In this document: positions 55,096-63,296 of the stretch, piece by piece
Position numbering within the stretch: position 1 is the first letter of the stretch
Layout of the letters: the number at the start of each line of letters is the position of its first letter
Source of the DNA: Planctomycetaceae bacterium
Lineage (GTDB): Bacteria; Planctomycetota; Planctomycetia; Planctomycetales; Planctomycetaceae
Length of the DNA: 64,000 nucleotides
Assembly: GCA_002726205.1 (NCBI GenBank)
Contig: PBSL01000058.1
Coordinates: forward strand, 1-64,000
Direction of reading: 5' to 3'
Notes under the pieces: model-generated
Databases searched by the model: none
What the model saw: the letters and a program-made list of their open reading frames with translations, nothing else
Told to the model about the DNA's origin: nothing
Program-made: the position numbers and the translations under genes

Positions 55096-56582
55096 CAGGA
55101 GCCGTCTTCGGGGGTCCAGGACAGCACCGGGTGCCTTGCGGCCTGAACATCGTCGGGCCGACTGACCGGCGTCTGGTGAGGCGCTTCGTGCAGGAACCCG
55201 GGGTCCTCGGCGGCAATCGTGCGAATCGTCTCGGCAAACGCGTCCATTGTTCGCTTCGACTCGGTTTCAGTCGGCTCGATCATCATGGCTTCAGGGACCA
55301 CCAGGGGAAAGTAGACGGTCGGCGCGTGAAAACCGAAGTCGAGAAGTCGCTTGGCGATATCCATCGCCGAGATGTCTCGCTCCTCTTTCAGCCGAGCGGC
55401 CGACGCCACGAACTCGTGCATGCAATGTTGGCCATGGGGGACTGGCAGCAGGTCGCAGATCAAGGATTTCAGGTAGTTGGCATTGAGGACCGCATGCCGG
55501 GCGACATCCCGGACTCCGTCCGGGCCGAGAGTCCTGAGATAGCAGTAACCCCGGACCAGGATTCCCACGTTGCCGAAGTGGCTGCGGACTCGACCGATCG
55601 ACCGGGGAGGGTCTTCGAGCTGGAAGTGGGGGTTTCCATCATCGTCGAGGTTGCTGGTCACGATTGGTCCCGGAAGAAACTCGCTGAGTTCCTCGCGGAC
55701 GGCAATCGGCCCGGCCCCGGGCCCGCCGGCGCCGTGCGGTCCGGTGAATGTCTTGTGGACATTAAAATGCATCATGTCACCACCGAAGTCACCGGGCCGG
55801 GTGATCCCCATGATGGCGTTCATGTTGGCTCCATCGATGTAGACCAGTCCACCGACGGCGTGCACTTTCTCGGTGATCTCTTCGATTTGCTGTTCGAACA
55901 ATCCCAGCGTGTTGGGATTGGTGATCATGAACACCGCGGTGTTTTCGTCGAGATGTTGTTCGAGCTCAGCGAGATCGACGAGCCCGTCAGTTCCTTCCTT
56001 CAACTGGAGACATTCAAATCCCGCGATCGCCGCGCTGGCGGGATTGGTGCCATGGGCACTGCTGGGGAACAGGACTCGGCTTCTTGATTCGCCACGGGAA
56101 CGAAACCAGGCCGACGCGACCAGCAGGGCAGCGAACTCGCCCTGGGCGCCGGCGGCCGGTTGCAGTGAGACGGCAGGCAGGCCGGAAATCTCGGCGAGCA
56201 TCTTCTGCAAGTCATACAGGAGTGCCAGCATTCCCTGCTGGTCGTTGATTCGCTGGTAGGGGTGCAGGTCGACCAGACCGGGCAATCCGGCAAGACGTTC
56301 ATGCCGCTTGGGGTTGTACTTCATCGTACAACTGCCCAGTGGATAGAAGTGCGTGTCAACCGACATGTTCAGTGTCGACAGGTTGTGGAAGTGGCGGATC
56401 ACGTCGGCTTCTGTCAACTCGGGCAATGTCGGTCGCTTCTCCCGATCGGCTGTTGCCAGGTGTTGCGATGGCACCAGCTCATCGAGGGGCTGAAGCGGAA
56501 CATCACAATCCGGGAACCGCGCGGCGCGACGGCCCGGACGGGAGAGAGCAAACAGCAATTCGGTGGCAAGGGAATTACGCAT
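55095..56582 (-). CDS. gcvPB: Glycine dehydrogenase (decarboxylating) subunit 2
   Basis: 495 residues. The P-protein of the glycine cleavage system is split here into two chains. The PLP lysine lies in HFNVHKTFTGPHG and the glycine-binding GGPGAGPIAV follows. N-terminal LGSCTMKYNPK is diagnostic. Follows gcvPA by 5 bases, so both subunits are co-translated. Glycine + H-protein gives CO2 + aminomethylated GcvH. Confidence 0.97.
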   Translation of the reverse strand: MRNSLATELLFALSRPGRRAARFPDCDVPLQPLDELVPSQHLATADREKRPTLPELTEADVIRHFHNLSTLNMSVDTHFYPLGSCTMKYNPKRHERLAGLPGLVDLHPYQRINDQQGMLALLYDLQKMLAEISGLPAVSLQPAAGAQGEFAALLVASAWFRSRGESRSRVLFPSSAHGTNPASAAIAGFECLQLKEGTDGLVDLAELEQHLDENTAVFMITNPNTLGLFEQQIEEITEKVHAVGGLVYIDGANMNAIMGITRPGDFGGDMMHFNVHKTFTGPHGAGGPGAGPIAVREELSEFLPGPIVTSNLDDDGNPHFQLEDPPRSIGRVRSHFGNVGILVRGYCYLRTLGPDGVRDVARHAVLNANYLKSLICDLLPVPHGQHCMHEFVASAARLKEERDISAMDIAKRLLDFGFHAPTVYFPLVVPEAMMIEPTETESKRTMDAFAETIRTIAAEDPGFLHEAPHQTPVSRPDDVQAARHPVLSWTPEDGS

Positions 56583-56587
56583 GGTGG

Positions 56588-57976
56588 TCAGGGCTGACTG
56601 CTGAGTTTTGCGGGTTCAGTGGCCAGGGCATCGACAAGCCCATCGATCTCCTCGCGGGTTCGCTGTTCGGTGACGGCCACCAGGAGAGTCTCTTGGGCGG
56701 CAGCATCGCCAAGAGACGCTGTCAGACGAGGAAATCGCGCCAGTGTCGGGCCGAGATCGAAGCCGGCTGCCGCCGCACGATCGATCACGCTCTTGGCACC
56801 ATCCCGACAACGAATCGTGAATTCCTTGAAGAACGGACGATCAAACATCAACTCGATCCCGGGCAACTCGGCCAGGCGTTGGGCAGCGTAGTGAGCCTTG
56901 CGGCAACACAGCTGCGAAACTTCGTTCAGTCCTTCCCGGCCCAGCAGTGCGAGGTAAACGGTGGCTCGCAGAGCGAGCAATCCCTGGTTGGTACAGATGT
57001 TACTCGTCGCCTTTTCACGCCGGATGTGTTGCTCGCGGGCCTGGAGGTTCAAGACGTAGCAGTCGCGTCCTTCCCGGTCGGTTGTCTGGCCGATCAAGCG
57101 CCCGGGCATCTGGCGAACAAATTCCTTTCGGCAGGTCAGCAGGCCCAGGAACGGTCCCCCGTACTGTGCCGGAATTCCCAGCGCCTGGCCCTCGGCCACC
57201 GCAATGTCGGCTCCGCAATCGGCCGGTGACTTGAGCAGTCCCAGGCTCAGGGGGTCAAAGCAGACGACGGCGAGGCTGCCGGCATCGTGAGCCGCCTGGC
57301 ACAGTGGCGCGACGTCTTCGAGACCACCGAAGAAATTGGGATGCTGGATGACCAGGCAACACGTTGTGTCATCAAGAGCCTCTGAGACGATCGAGACATC
57401 GGCGAAACCGTTGGGAGTGGCGACAATTTCGAGTTGGCATTCGAGATTGTCGAGATAGGTCTCCAGCACTTGCTGGTATTCGGGGTGGAGTGACCCGAGA
57501 ACCACGACGCGACCATGGCGGCGGGTGACTCGCATTGCCATGAAAACTGCCTCGCTGACGGCCGTGCCGGCCTCGTAGAGACTGGCATTGGAGATGTCCA
57601 TGCCGGTGAGTTGGCAGATCAGCGTCTGGAACTCAAAGAACGCCTGCAGGCTGCCCTGGCTGGCCTCGGCCTGGTAGGGAGTGTAGGCGGTGTAGAATTC
57701 GCCTCGTGATGCGATTTCATCGACGGCCGCCGGGATAAAGTGATCGTAGACACCACCGCCCATCAGGCAGATCCGCGCGGCAGTACCGCTGTTGGCAGCG
57801 GCGAGTTGTCGCAGGTGTGCTTCCAACGCCGGTTCGGACAACCCGCCGGGAAGATCGAGTGGCCCGTCGAGTTGCAGTCGGTCGGGGATCTGGGAGAACA
57901 ACTCGTCGATCGAATCGGCGCCGATCGCGTCGAGCATTGCCGCGATTTCATCGGGGGTGTTGAACAGGTAAGCCAC
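56588..57976 (-). CDS. gcvPA: Glycine dehydrogenase (decarboxylating) subunit 1
   Basis: 462 residues. The other chain of the split P-protein, of the usual length. Typical motifs are FYTAYTPYQAEASQGSLQAF (with family Tyr-Thr-Pro-Tyr-Gln), ETQTLICQLTGMD-like FEFQTLICQLTGMDISNAS, and GGPFLGLLTCRKEFVRQMPGR-like sequence downstream. No PLP lysine is expected in this chain. The operon continues from gcvH, 49 bases upstream. Confidence 0.97.
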   Translation of the reverse strand: MAYLFNTPDEIAAMLDAIGADSIDELFSQIPDRLQLDGPLDLPGGLSEPALEAHLRQLAAANSGTAARICLMGGGVYDHFIPAAVDEIASRGEFYTAYTPYQAEASQGSLQAFFEFQTLICQLTGMDISNASLYEAGTAVSEAVFMAMRVTRRHGRVVVLGSLHPEYQQVLETYLDNLECQLEIVATPNGFADVSIVSEALDDTTCCLVIQHPNFFGGLEDVAPLCQAAHDAGSLAVVCFDPLSLGLLKSPADCGADIAVAEGQALGIPAQYGGPFLGLLTCRKEFVRQMPGRLIGQTTDREGRDCYVLNLQAREQHIRREKATSNICTNQGLLALRATVYLALLGREGLNEVSQLCCRKAHYAAQRLAELPGIELMFDRPFFKEFTIRCRDGAKSVIDRAAAAGFDLGPTLARFPRLTASLGDAAAQETLLVAVTEQRTREEIDGLVDALATEPAKLSSQP

Positions 57977-58025
57977 GGGGTTCTCGGTCGGAAAAACGCA
58001 GCGGACCAGTCGATGACACGAGGTG

Positions 58026-58412
58026 CTAGTGACCGGCGGCGTTGCAGTGGGTGCGGTAAGCGATTTCGTTGAGCAGCGATTCGGCCGCCGTGGCGTCGCT
58101 GACGGTCATCCGGATCATCCAGCCCCTCCCGAAGGGGTCCTCGCTCAACGCGTCGAGATCATCCGGCAGTGCCGTGTTGATCTCGGTGACCTCGCCGGTC
58201 ACCGGCGCGTAGAGATCGCTGACCGCCTTGACACTCTCGACTTCACCGAATATCTCGCCGGCGGCCAGGGCCCGCCCTGGCTCTGGCAGATCGACAAACA
58301 CGAGGTCGGTCAAGTGCTCGACGGCAAAGTCGGTAATCCCGATCGTGGCCTGGTCACCGTCGAGGTGCAGCCATTCGTGGGATGTCGAGAACAACAGCGT
58401 TGCCGGATCCAT
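58026..58412 (-). CDS. gcvH: Glycine cleavage H protein
   Basis: 128 residues. GcvH carries the lipoyl arm that shuttles the aminomethyl group. The lipoylated lysine is K62 in GEVESVKAVSDLYAP. The hybrid-barrel core IGITDFAVEHLTDLVFVDLPEPG is canonical. It lies between rpiB (71 bases upstream) and gcvPA. The lipoate enzyme at the end of this operon would modify it. Confidence 0.98.
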   Translation of the reverse strand: MDPATLLFSTSHEWLHLDGDQATIGITDFAVEHLTDLVFVDLPEPGRALAAGEIFGEVESVKAVSDLYAPVTGEVTEINTALPDDLDALSEDPFGRGWMIRMTVSDATAAESLLNEIAYRTHCNAAGH

Positions 58413-58483
58413 CTTGTTCGAACTCCGTTTTGCCCGAGTGTGCGTCCGTGTCCAGGGCCGGTTGGCCGCTGCCGATGTGATCT

Positions 58484-58948
58484 CTAGCTGGGAGCCTGTG
58501 CCGATTCGTCCTGCACTTCGTACTCATCGATTTTCTCGATCCGGCGCGCGTGCCGCCCTCCCTCGAAGTCGGTCTCGAGCCAGATCTCGATCATGCGATT
58601 GATCCGTCGGTCGCCGAGCAGGTCGGCCGAGAGGCAGAGGACGTTGGCGTCGTTGTGAAGCCGGCTCATACCAGCCGTCAGATCATCGTGGCAATTTGCC
58701 GCACGAACACCGCGGAACTTGTTGGCCACGATGCACATTCCCATGCCGGTGCCACAAATCAGGATCCCCCGATCCACGGATCCCGTCGAGACCGCCCGGG
58801 CAACCTGTGCCGCGAAGTCGGGGTAATCCACACTTTCTCCGGAATCGGGGCCGCGGTCGTCGGCGTCGTGTCCCAGGTCCGACAGCAGGGACAGGACCTT
58901 TCCCTTGACGGCGTGTCCGCGATGGTCGCTAGCAACGGCAATCTTCAT
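58484..58948 (-). CDS. rpiB: Ribose-5-phosphate isomerase B
   Basis: About 154 residues from ATG 58948 (the TTG at 58954 is less likely). RpiB interconverts ribose-5-P and ribulose-5-P. The catalytic Cys is in ILICGTGMGM, with conserved ANKFRGVRAA and the N-terminal KIAVASDHRG. A RIEKIDEYE tail follows. The same neighbours (Sua5-like and LMW phosphatase genes) occur in Firmicutes ywlC-ywlE-ywlF clusters. Confidence 0.96.
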   Translation of the reverse strand: MKIAVASDHRGHAVKGKVLSLLSDLGHDADDRGPDSGESVDYPDFAAQVARAVSTGSVDRGILICGTGMGMCIVANKFRGVRAANCHDDLTAGMSRLHNDANVLCLSADLLGDRRINRMIEIWLETDFEGGRHARRIEKIDEYEVQDESAQAPS

Positions 58949-59017
58949 GAGCAATCTGTTGAGGAGGCGAGGAATTAAAAACCAAAAAATCCAGTCGGGG
59001 AAAGCGGCTTCCGTGAA

Positions 59018-60121
59018 TCAGTTCATCACTTCTGTGAGCAATCTGTCGAGGTTTTCTTCGATCGCATTACAGCAGGCGGTGTAGATCTCGTTGGATCCTC
59101 CGATCGGATCGTCGATGTCCCCACCGCCGGCGTCGAGGAGTTGAATCCGGGAGGCGGTCTCGGGCCAGAGACGGAGAACCGAATCACGATGGCCACGTGT
59201 CATCGTGACCAGATGATCGGCCTGTGCCGCCAGATCACCGGTCAACGGTTGGCTGACGTGCGACGAGAAATCGACTCCCCGCTCCCTAAGACTCTCGGCC
59301 GCTCCCGGGCTGACCGGACTTCCCCCGTAGGCGGCCACGCCGGCCGATGCCACCAGGAAACCCCGTTCAATCAACTCTCCATCCCGGCATTGTAACCGCT
59401 GTGTCAGTAATTTGCGAAACAACGCCTCGGCCATCGGACTGCGGCAGGTATTGCCCGTGCAGACGAAGACGATGACGCGACTGGCCAGTCGCATCACCGT
59501 CGCCTGGCCGACCACGCCGGTTCTGGTAACTTCCCAGTTGTCTGTTCGCACGCGGATCCACGTGTCGCCTCCTTCGAAACGAGGCGGTCCCGCGTTGAGA
59601 ATCAGCGCCGCGGGGCCCTGCTGCTCGGTGTCCGGGTCTCTGGTTGCCGTCATCGGGTGGGCGCAACCAAGAAGGACTCCATCGACTTCGTCCAGGAGGC
59701 CCCGAGGCACTTCGTGAACCGGTACCCGCAGTGGGAGCCGTTGCTCCCGGCTCACCCAGTTCCACCAGGTTGTTTCCCAGTCGCTCGGCGGTGTGTTTCC
59801 GGGATCGAGATCAATCACGACCGGTCCGGGCCAGCAGCGACGGGTCAACCGCAGGGCCAGTGGGCTGGGGGGCAGGGAGGCCGGCAGCAATGCCTCGGCA
59901 GTTGCCGCGATCACGGTCGGGGTCATCGCGGGAGACTCATCGGATGCCGCAAGCAGGAGTCCGACGGCCTCGGGGGACGTGATCGAGGCAAGCAACTGGT
60001 ATCCCGCCTCGTCCGGGACAACCACCAGGCCACCGTCCTTGAGAACATTGGCGGCACGGACAACTGCTCGAGATGTCGCCTGGCCGTCGCCGTCGCGGAT
60101 GTCGATGACCTCACTCATCAA
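59018..60121 (-). CDS. Fusion: degenerate Sua5/YrdC-like + LMW (arginine?) phosphatase
   Basis: 367 residues. Residues about 10-205 resemble a Sua5/YrdC fold (RLTRRCWPGPVVIDLD, and MRVP-like LRVPVHEVPRGLL), but the usual VPTETVYGL is VPDEAGYQL and the KxR signature is not seen, so tRNA threonylcarbamoylation is doubtful. Residues about 215-365 are a low-molecular-weight phosphatase with P-loop CTGNTCRSPMAE (C221, R227) and a DIDDPIGGS acid loop. Thr225 in this P-loop matches the Thr that sets YwlE specificity for phosphoarginine. Lies 69 bases before rpiB, as in ywlC-ywlE-ywlF. Confidence 0.88.
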   Translation of the reverse strand: MMSEVIDIRDGDGQATSRAVVRAANVLKDGGLVVVPDEAGYQLLASITSPEAVGLLLAASDESPAMTPTVIAATAEALLPASLPPSPLALRLTRRCWPGPVVIDLDPGNTPPSDWETTWWNWVSREQRLPLRVPVHEVPRGLLDEVDGVLLGCAHPMTATRDPDTEQQGPAALILNAGPPRFEGGDTWIRVRTDNWEVTRTGVVGQATVMRLASRVIVFVCTGNTCRSPMAEALFRKLLTQRLQCRDGELIERGFLVASAGVAAYGGSPVSPGAAESLRERGVDFSSHVSQPLTGDLAAQADHLVTMTRGHRDSVLRLWPETASRIQLLDAGGGDIDDPIGGSNEIYTACCNAIEENLDRLLTEVMN

Positions 60122-60154
60122 GCTTTAATGCCTCTTGTCGCGGGAATGCGATCG

Positions 60155-61075
60155 TCAATCGTGGTAACGCGAAAGACTCCAGTCCCGAGCCAACTCAACG
60201 AGTGTTTGCAGTGTCTGGGGGTTGGCGCTACAGGCGACGATTCCCGGCAGCCTCAACATGTCGGCCCGGTCGTCCATCCACAGTTCTTCGAAATGCACCC
60301 GCTCTCCATTGTGGACCCAGACGGCGTCGCCACCCAGGATACGAGCAATGTGCAGTGAAACGGGAAAGTCGTAGATGTTGGGCGAGTGGATCAAAGATCC
60401 TCCGAATTCGCCGCAGGCCAGCAGGGGGTAAATGCTCCCGGGCATGTCGTCGGGTGCGACACCTTCCAGGCCGGTTGCCGTCACATCCAGGGCCCGCGCC
60501 GCGTCGTGCTGCTGGAAACCGATCAGGTAGATTCGGTTTGAATCGGGCCGCGTGGCAGCTTCGATTGCCGGAATTGCATCGATGACCTCGCGGGCCGGTC
60601 GCAACGGGTTGTCGGGACCGCACGTGATTCGCTCGCCGATCGCTTCGACCCACGTGCCGTGATCGCCCATTTCAGGCAGAAACACCAGGGAATAGTGCAG
60701 CGTGTCCGGCGTACGCAGCGACAGCATCACGGCGTAGCCGTTGCCACTGTGGTCGCGGTACTGCCGTGTCCCATCAATCGGGTCCAGTGCGATTGTGCAG
60801 GGAGCATCATCGGCGAACAGGTGCAGATCGCCATTTTCCTCCTCGGCCTCGATTCTTGCTTGCCGAAAGATTGGATCCCTGTCCCGCAACGCCGCCACCA
60901 GGATTTCCTGGACGCTGATGTCGGCCAGTGTCAGTGCGTCGGTGAGGTGGCTGCCGGATGTCTTTCCGGGCAGGGCGATATTGAAACCACGGATCCGCTT
61001 TGCCAGCGCGCCGCTCCAGCGAAGGACTTCGGGCATCTCGCGTGAGAGTGCAGAGGTCAGTTCGGTCAGTTCCAT
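60155..61075 (-). CDS. Inositol monophosphatase family phosphatase
   Basis: About 306 residues from ATG 61075. The metal motifs are EAEEENGD (residues about 103-110), DPIDGTRQYRDHSG and the late YDFPVSLHIARILGG, where the usual WDxxA is altered. Members act on inositol phosphates, fructose bisphosphate or PAP; the substrate here is not evident. First gene of the operon ending in the LipM-like gene, 33 bases before the phosphatase fusion. The altered WD motif is notable but the key acidic residues are kept. Confidence 0.85.
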   Translation of the reverse strand: MELTELTSALSREMPEVLRWSGALAKRIRGFNIALPGKTSGSHLTDALTLADISVQEILVAALRDRDPIFRQARIEAEEENGDLHLFADDAPCTIALDPIDGTRQYRDHSGNGYAVMLSLRTPDTLHYSLVFLPEMGDHGTWVEAIGERITCGPDNPLRPAREVIDAIPAIEAATRPDSNRIYLIGFQQHDAARALDVTATGLEGVAPDDMPGSIYPLLACGEFGGSLIHSPNIYDFPVSLHIARILGGDAVWVHNGERVHFEELWMDDRADMLRLPGIVACSANPQTLQTLVELARDWSLSRYHD

Positions 61076-61316
61076 CGTCGAACTCGTTGCCAGCAAGGAT
61101 TGTAAGTGCCAGTCTCGGAAGACGCTTCCTGGATGACGGGATCGATGCTTTCGATCCACTCGGTTGTCTCGTGGAATCGCCCGGGGTGTCCCGACATTCC
61201 CGACGGCGACCACACGAGATTAACGCATAGTGCGTCCGGAGGGAATCAACCCGGTTTGCCGGGAACCGGGCTGGCGATAGGATGCAGGTGCGAGAATCTC
61301 GATGGAGACCGAGTTG

Positions 61317-62396
61317 ATGAAACGTGGCAGGAAGTTCGCGACACGCCGTCTGGCCCCGTTCAGCGTGTTGGCACTGGTCCTTGCGGCCTGGCCGGCGGCT
61401 GGACCGGCAGCGCATCGCCTGGCCGCTCCCGGGGTAACCAGCCTGACAAACCCCAAGGTCGAATTCCAGGTTGCAGACCAACACCATGTTGTCCTCAAGA
61501 ACGGCGACATCACCGCGATCATCGTTGACAACGCTGCGGTCAACGATGGCCAATTACAGGCTGCTCATCGCGCCGGCTACAACGGGTTGGCCCAACTGGG
61601 ACACCGTCGCCGCAAGCAAAACCTGTTCCGGGCGCCTTACGCCGGGATCAACTTCGAGCACATCCACGATGGCACGCTGGCTGTGGCCCGGGAGAAATTC
61701 GAGCCCCGGGTTGTGCCGATGCAACTGCGAGTCATAGATTCTTCGACGGTCGAGCTTTACCAGCGGCCGACGGTGAACTGGAAACTCGAGAGTTGCGGCC
61801 GCTATCGGTTGTTGCCTGATGGAACGATCGAATACACGTTCGAGTGCATTCCTCGGGCCAGGACATTTCACCAGGGATTCATCGGGCTTTTCTGGGCCAG
61901 TTACATCGACGGTCCCGAGGACAAAGCGATTCATTTCCGTGGCCGACGATCTGCTGCGCGGTCGGGAACCAAATGGGTGAAGTCGCTGCCGCCTGCCCAC
62001 GGCACCAACAGCACTCACCCGCCCGTCGGCGGTCGGCTTCCCACGATCGTGAAGGATTTTCCCCTGACCCTGGTCAACCATCCTTCAGAGTATGTCCATG
62101 CCGAACCGTGGTTCTTCGGTGTCAGTCATGGAATGGCCTTTGCGCAGATCTTTCGAGCCCGGGATGGAATCTGGATTGCGCAGTCGCCAACCGGCGCCGG
62201 TGCGACCAATCCGGCCTGGGATTTTCAGTGGTTCGTACCTGGATACAAGGTTGACGAGGCGTACGGATTCGTGATGCGGGCCATTTATATCCCCTACAAG
62301 AGCCGCCGACAGGTGGCCCGGGCCGTTCGGCCGCACCTGGATGCACTCAACCCGTCGCCCGCGCCGCGCCGCCGGCGTGCGCCTCGATCCAGGTGA
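61317..62396 (+). CDS. Secreted hypothetical protein
   Basis: About 359 residues from ATG 61317 (GGAG nine bases upstream; ATG 61302 is possible). A signal peptide (residues 1-31, ending GPAAHRLA) precedes a beta-rich domain with aromatic strands (LFRAPYAGINFEHIH; VNWKLESCGRYRLLPDGTIEYTFE; AEPWFFGVSHGMAFAQIF). The tail is Pro/Arg-rich and basic. No family recognised; galactose mutarotase-like or other beta-sandwich folds are possible from the pattern only. The 3' end overlaps the ATP-grasp gene by 50 bases in convergent orientation. Confidence 0.85.
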   Translation: MKRGRKFATRRLAPFSVLALVLAAWPAAGPAAHRLAAPGVTSLTNPKVEFQVADQHHVVLKNGDITAIIVDNAAVNDGQLQAAHRAGYNGLAQLGHRRRKQNLFRAPYAGINFEHIHDGTLAVAREKFEPRVVPMQLRVIDSSTVELYQRPTVNWKLESCGRYRLLPDGTIEYTFECIPRARTFHQGFIGLFWASYIDGPEDKAIHFRGRRSAARSGTKWVKSLPPAHGTNSTHPPVGGRLPTIVKDFPLTLVNHPSEYVHAEPWFFGVSHGMAFAQIFRARDGIWIAQSPTGAGATNPAWDFQWFVPGYKVDEAYGFVMRAIYIPYKSRRQVARAVRPHLDALNPSPAPRRRRAPRSR

Positions 62397-63252
62397 TCAA
62401 GCGGTCGGCGACATCGATCGAGTTGATCCGGGCAAGGGCTCTCCAACCGGGAACCGCGTTGATCTCGAGTACCATCCGCCGGCCCTCGGCATCGGTGATC
62501 AGGTCGACCCCGGCCAGAACGGCCCCGGTTGCCGTTGCCGCCCTGCGGGCCAGCCCAATGTCTCGATCATCCGGTGACCACGCTTCGGCCAGCCCGTGCT
62601 GAGAAATGTTGGTCCGGAAATCCTCGCGGGCACGCCGCCGCATGCCCCCGATGACCTCGCCTTCCAGCAGCAGGACGCGGTCGTCGAATCCGCCGTGGTC
62701 GATGAATTCCTGCAGATACAACACCGCCTGCAGGCGTTCGATAGTACGAAACGTGCGGAGGGCGAGTTCTGGATCATCGACACGCAGGATTCCACGTCCC
62801 TCGGCTCCGAAGATCGGTTTCACCACCACGTCGCCGCCGAGTCTGTCGAAGGCCCGCATTGCCTCGTCCGATCCTTCGCAGACAATCGTTTCCGGGACCG
62901 GAACACCAGCGGTGTGAAGTTTGGCCGTGGTGAGGTACTTGTCGACGGCACACTCGATCGAACGCGGCGGGTTGAGAAGGTGGACTCCGAGTTGTTCCAG
63001 GCGGGCCAATGCGTTCATCCGGAACACGACCTGTTCGAGTGAGCCGGGGGGCATTGTCCGGACGATGACTGCATCGACACCGTCGAGTTCACCCGCGGCA
63101 TCGCCGACGGTTTCCCGGGACTCCGCGGTGGAAATCGACGCCAGGAGTTGGGGAAACCGGACTCCACGACACTCATGGCCTCGCCGGCTCGCGGCCCGCT
63201 GGAGGTCGGTGAGGTACCAGCTGCCGCTGTTACAGAGGACGGCGATTCGCAC
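62347..63252 (-). CDS. ATP-grasp RimK-like protein, likely H4MPT pathway
   Basis: About 301 residues from GTG 63252 (TTG 63270 is also possible). ATP-grasp layout: an N-terminal RIAVLCNSGSWYLTDLQRA domain, then GGDVVVKPIFGAEGRGIL (ATP loop), LYLQEFIDHGGFDDRVLLLEG and the metal-binding VLEINAVPGWRALARIN. RimK-like ligases join amino acids to acceptors; MptN and CofF of archaea add Glu to cofactors. Next to mch (stop codons/starts 44 bases apart, same strand), a role in H4MPT-type cofactor building is likely but not proven. Confidence 0.88.
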   Translation of the reverse strand: MRIAVLCNSGSWYLTDLQRAASRRGHECRGVRFPQLLASISTAESRETVGDAAGELDGVDAVIVRTMPPGSLEQVVFRMNALARLEQLGVHLLNPPRSIECAVDKYLTTAKLHTAGVPVPETIVCEGSDEAMRAFDRLGGDVVVKPIFGAEGRGILRVDDPELALRTFRTIERLQAVLYLQEFIDHGGFDDRVLLLEGEVIGGMRRRAREDFRTNISQHGLAEAWSPDDRDIGLARRAATATGAVLAGVDLITDAEGRRMVLEINAVPGWRALARINSIDVADRLITWIEAHAGGAARATG

Positions 63253-63296
63253 GTGTGGCGGTTCCCGCAAGAAGATCGAAAATCAGGATCGTCTGT

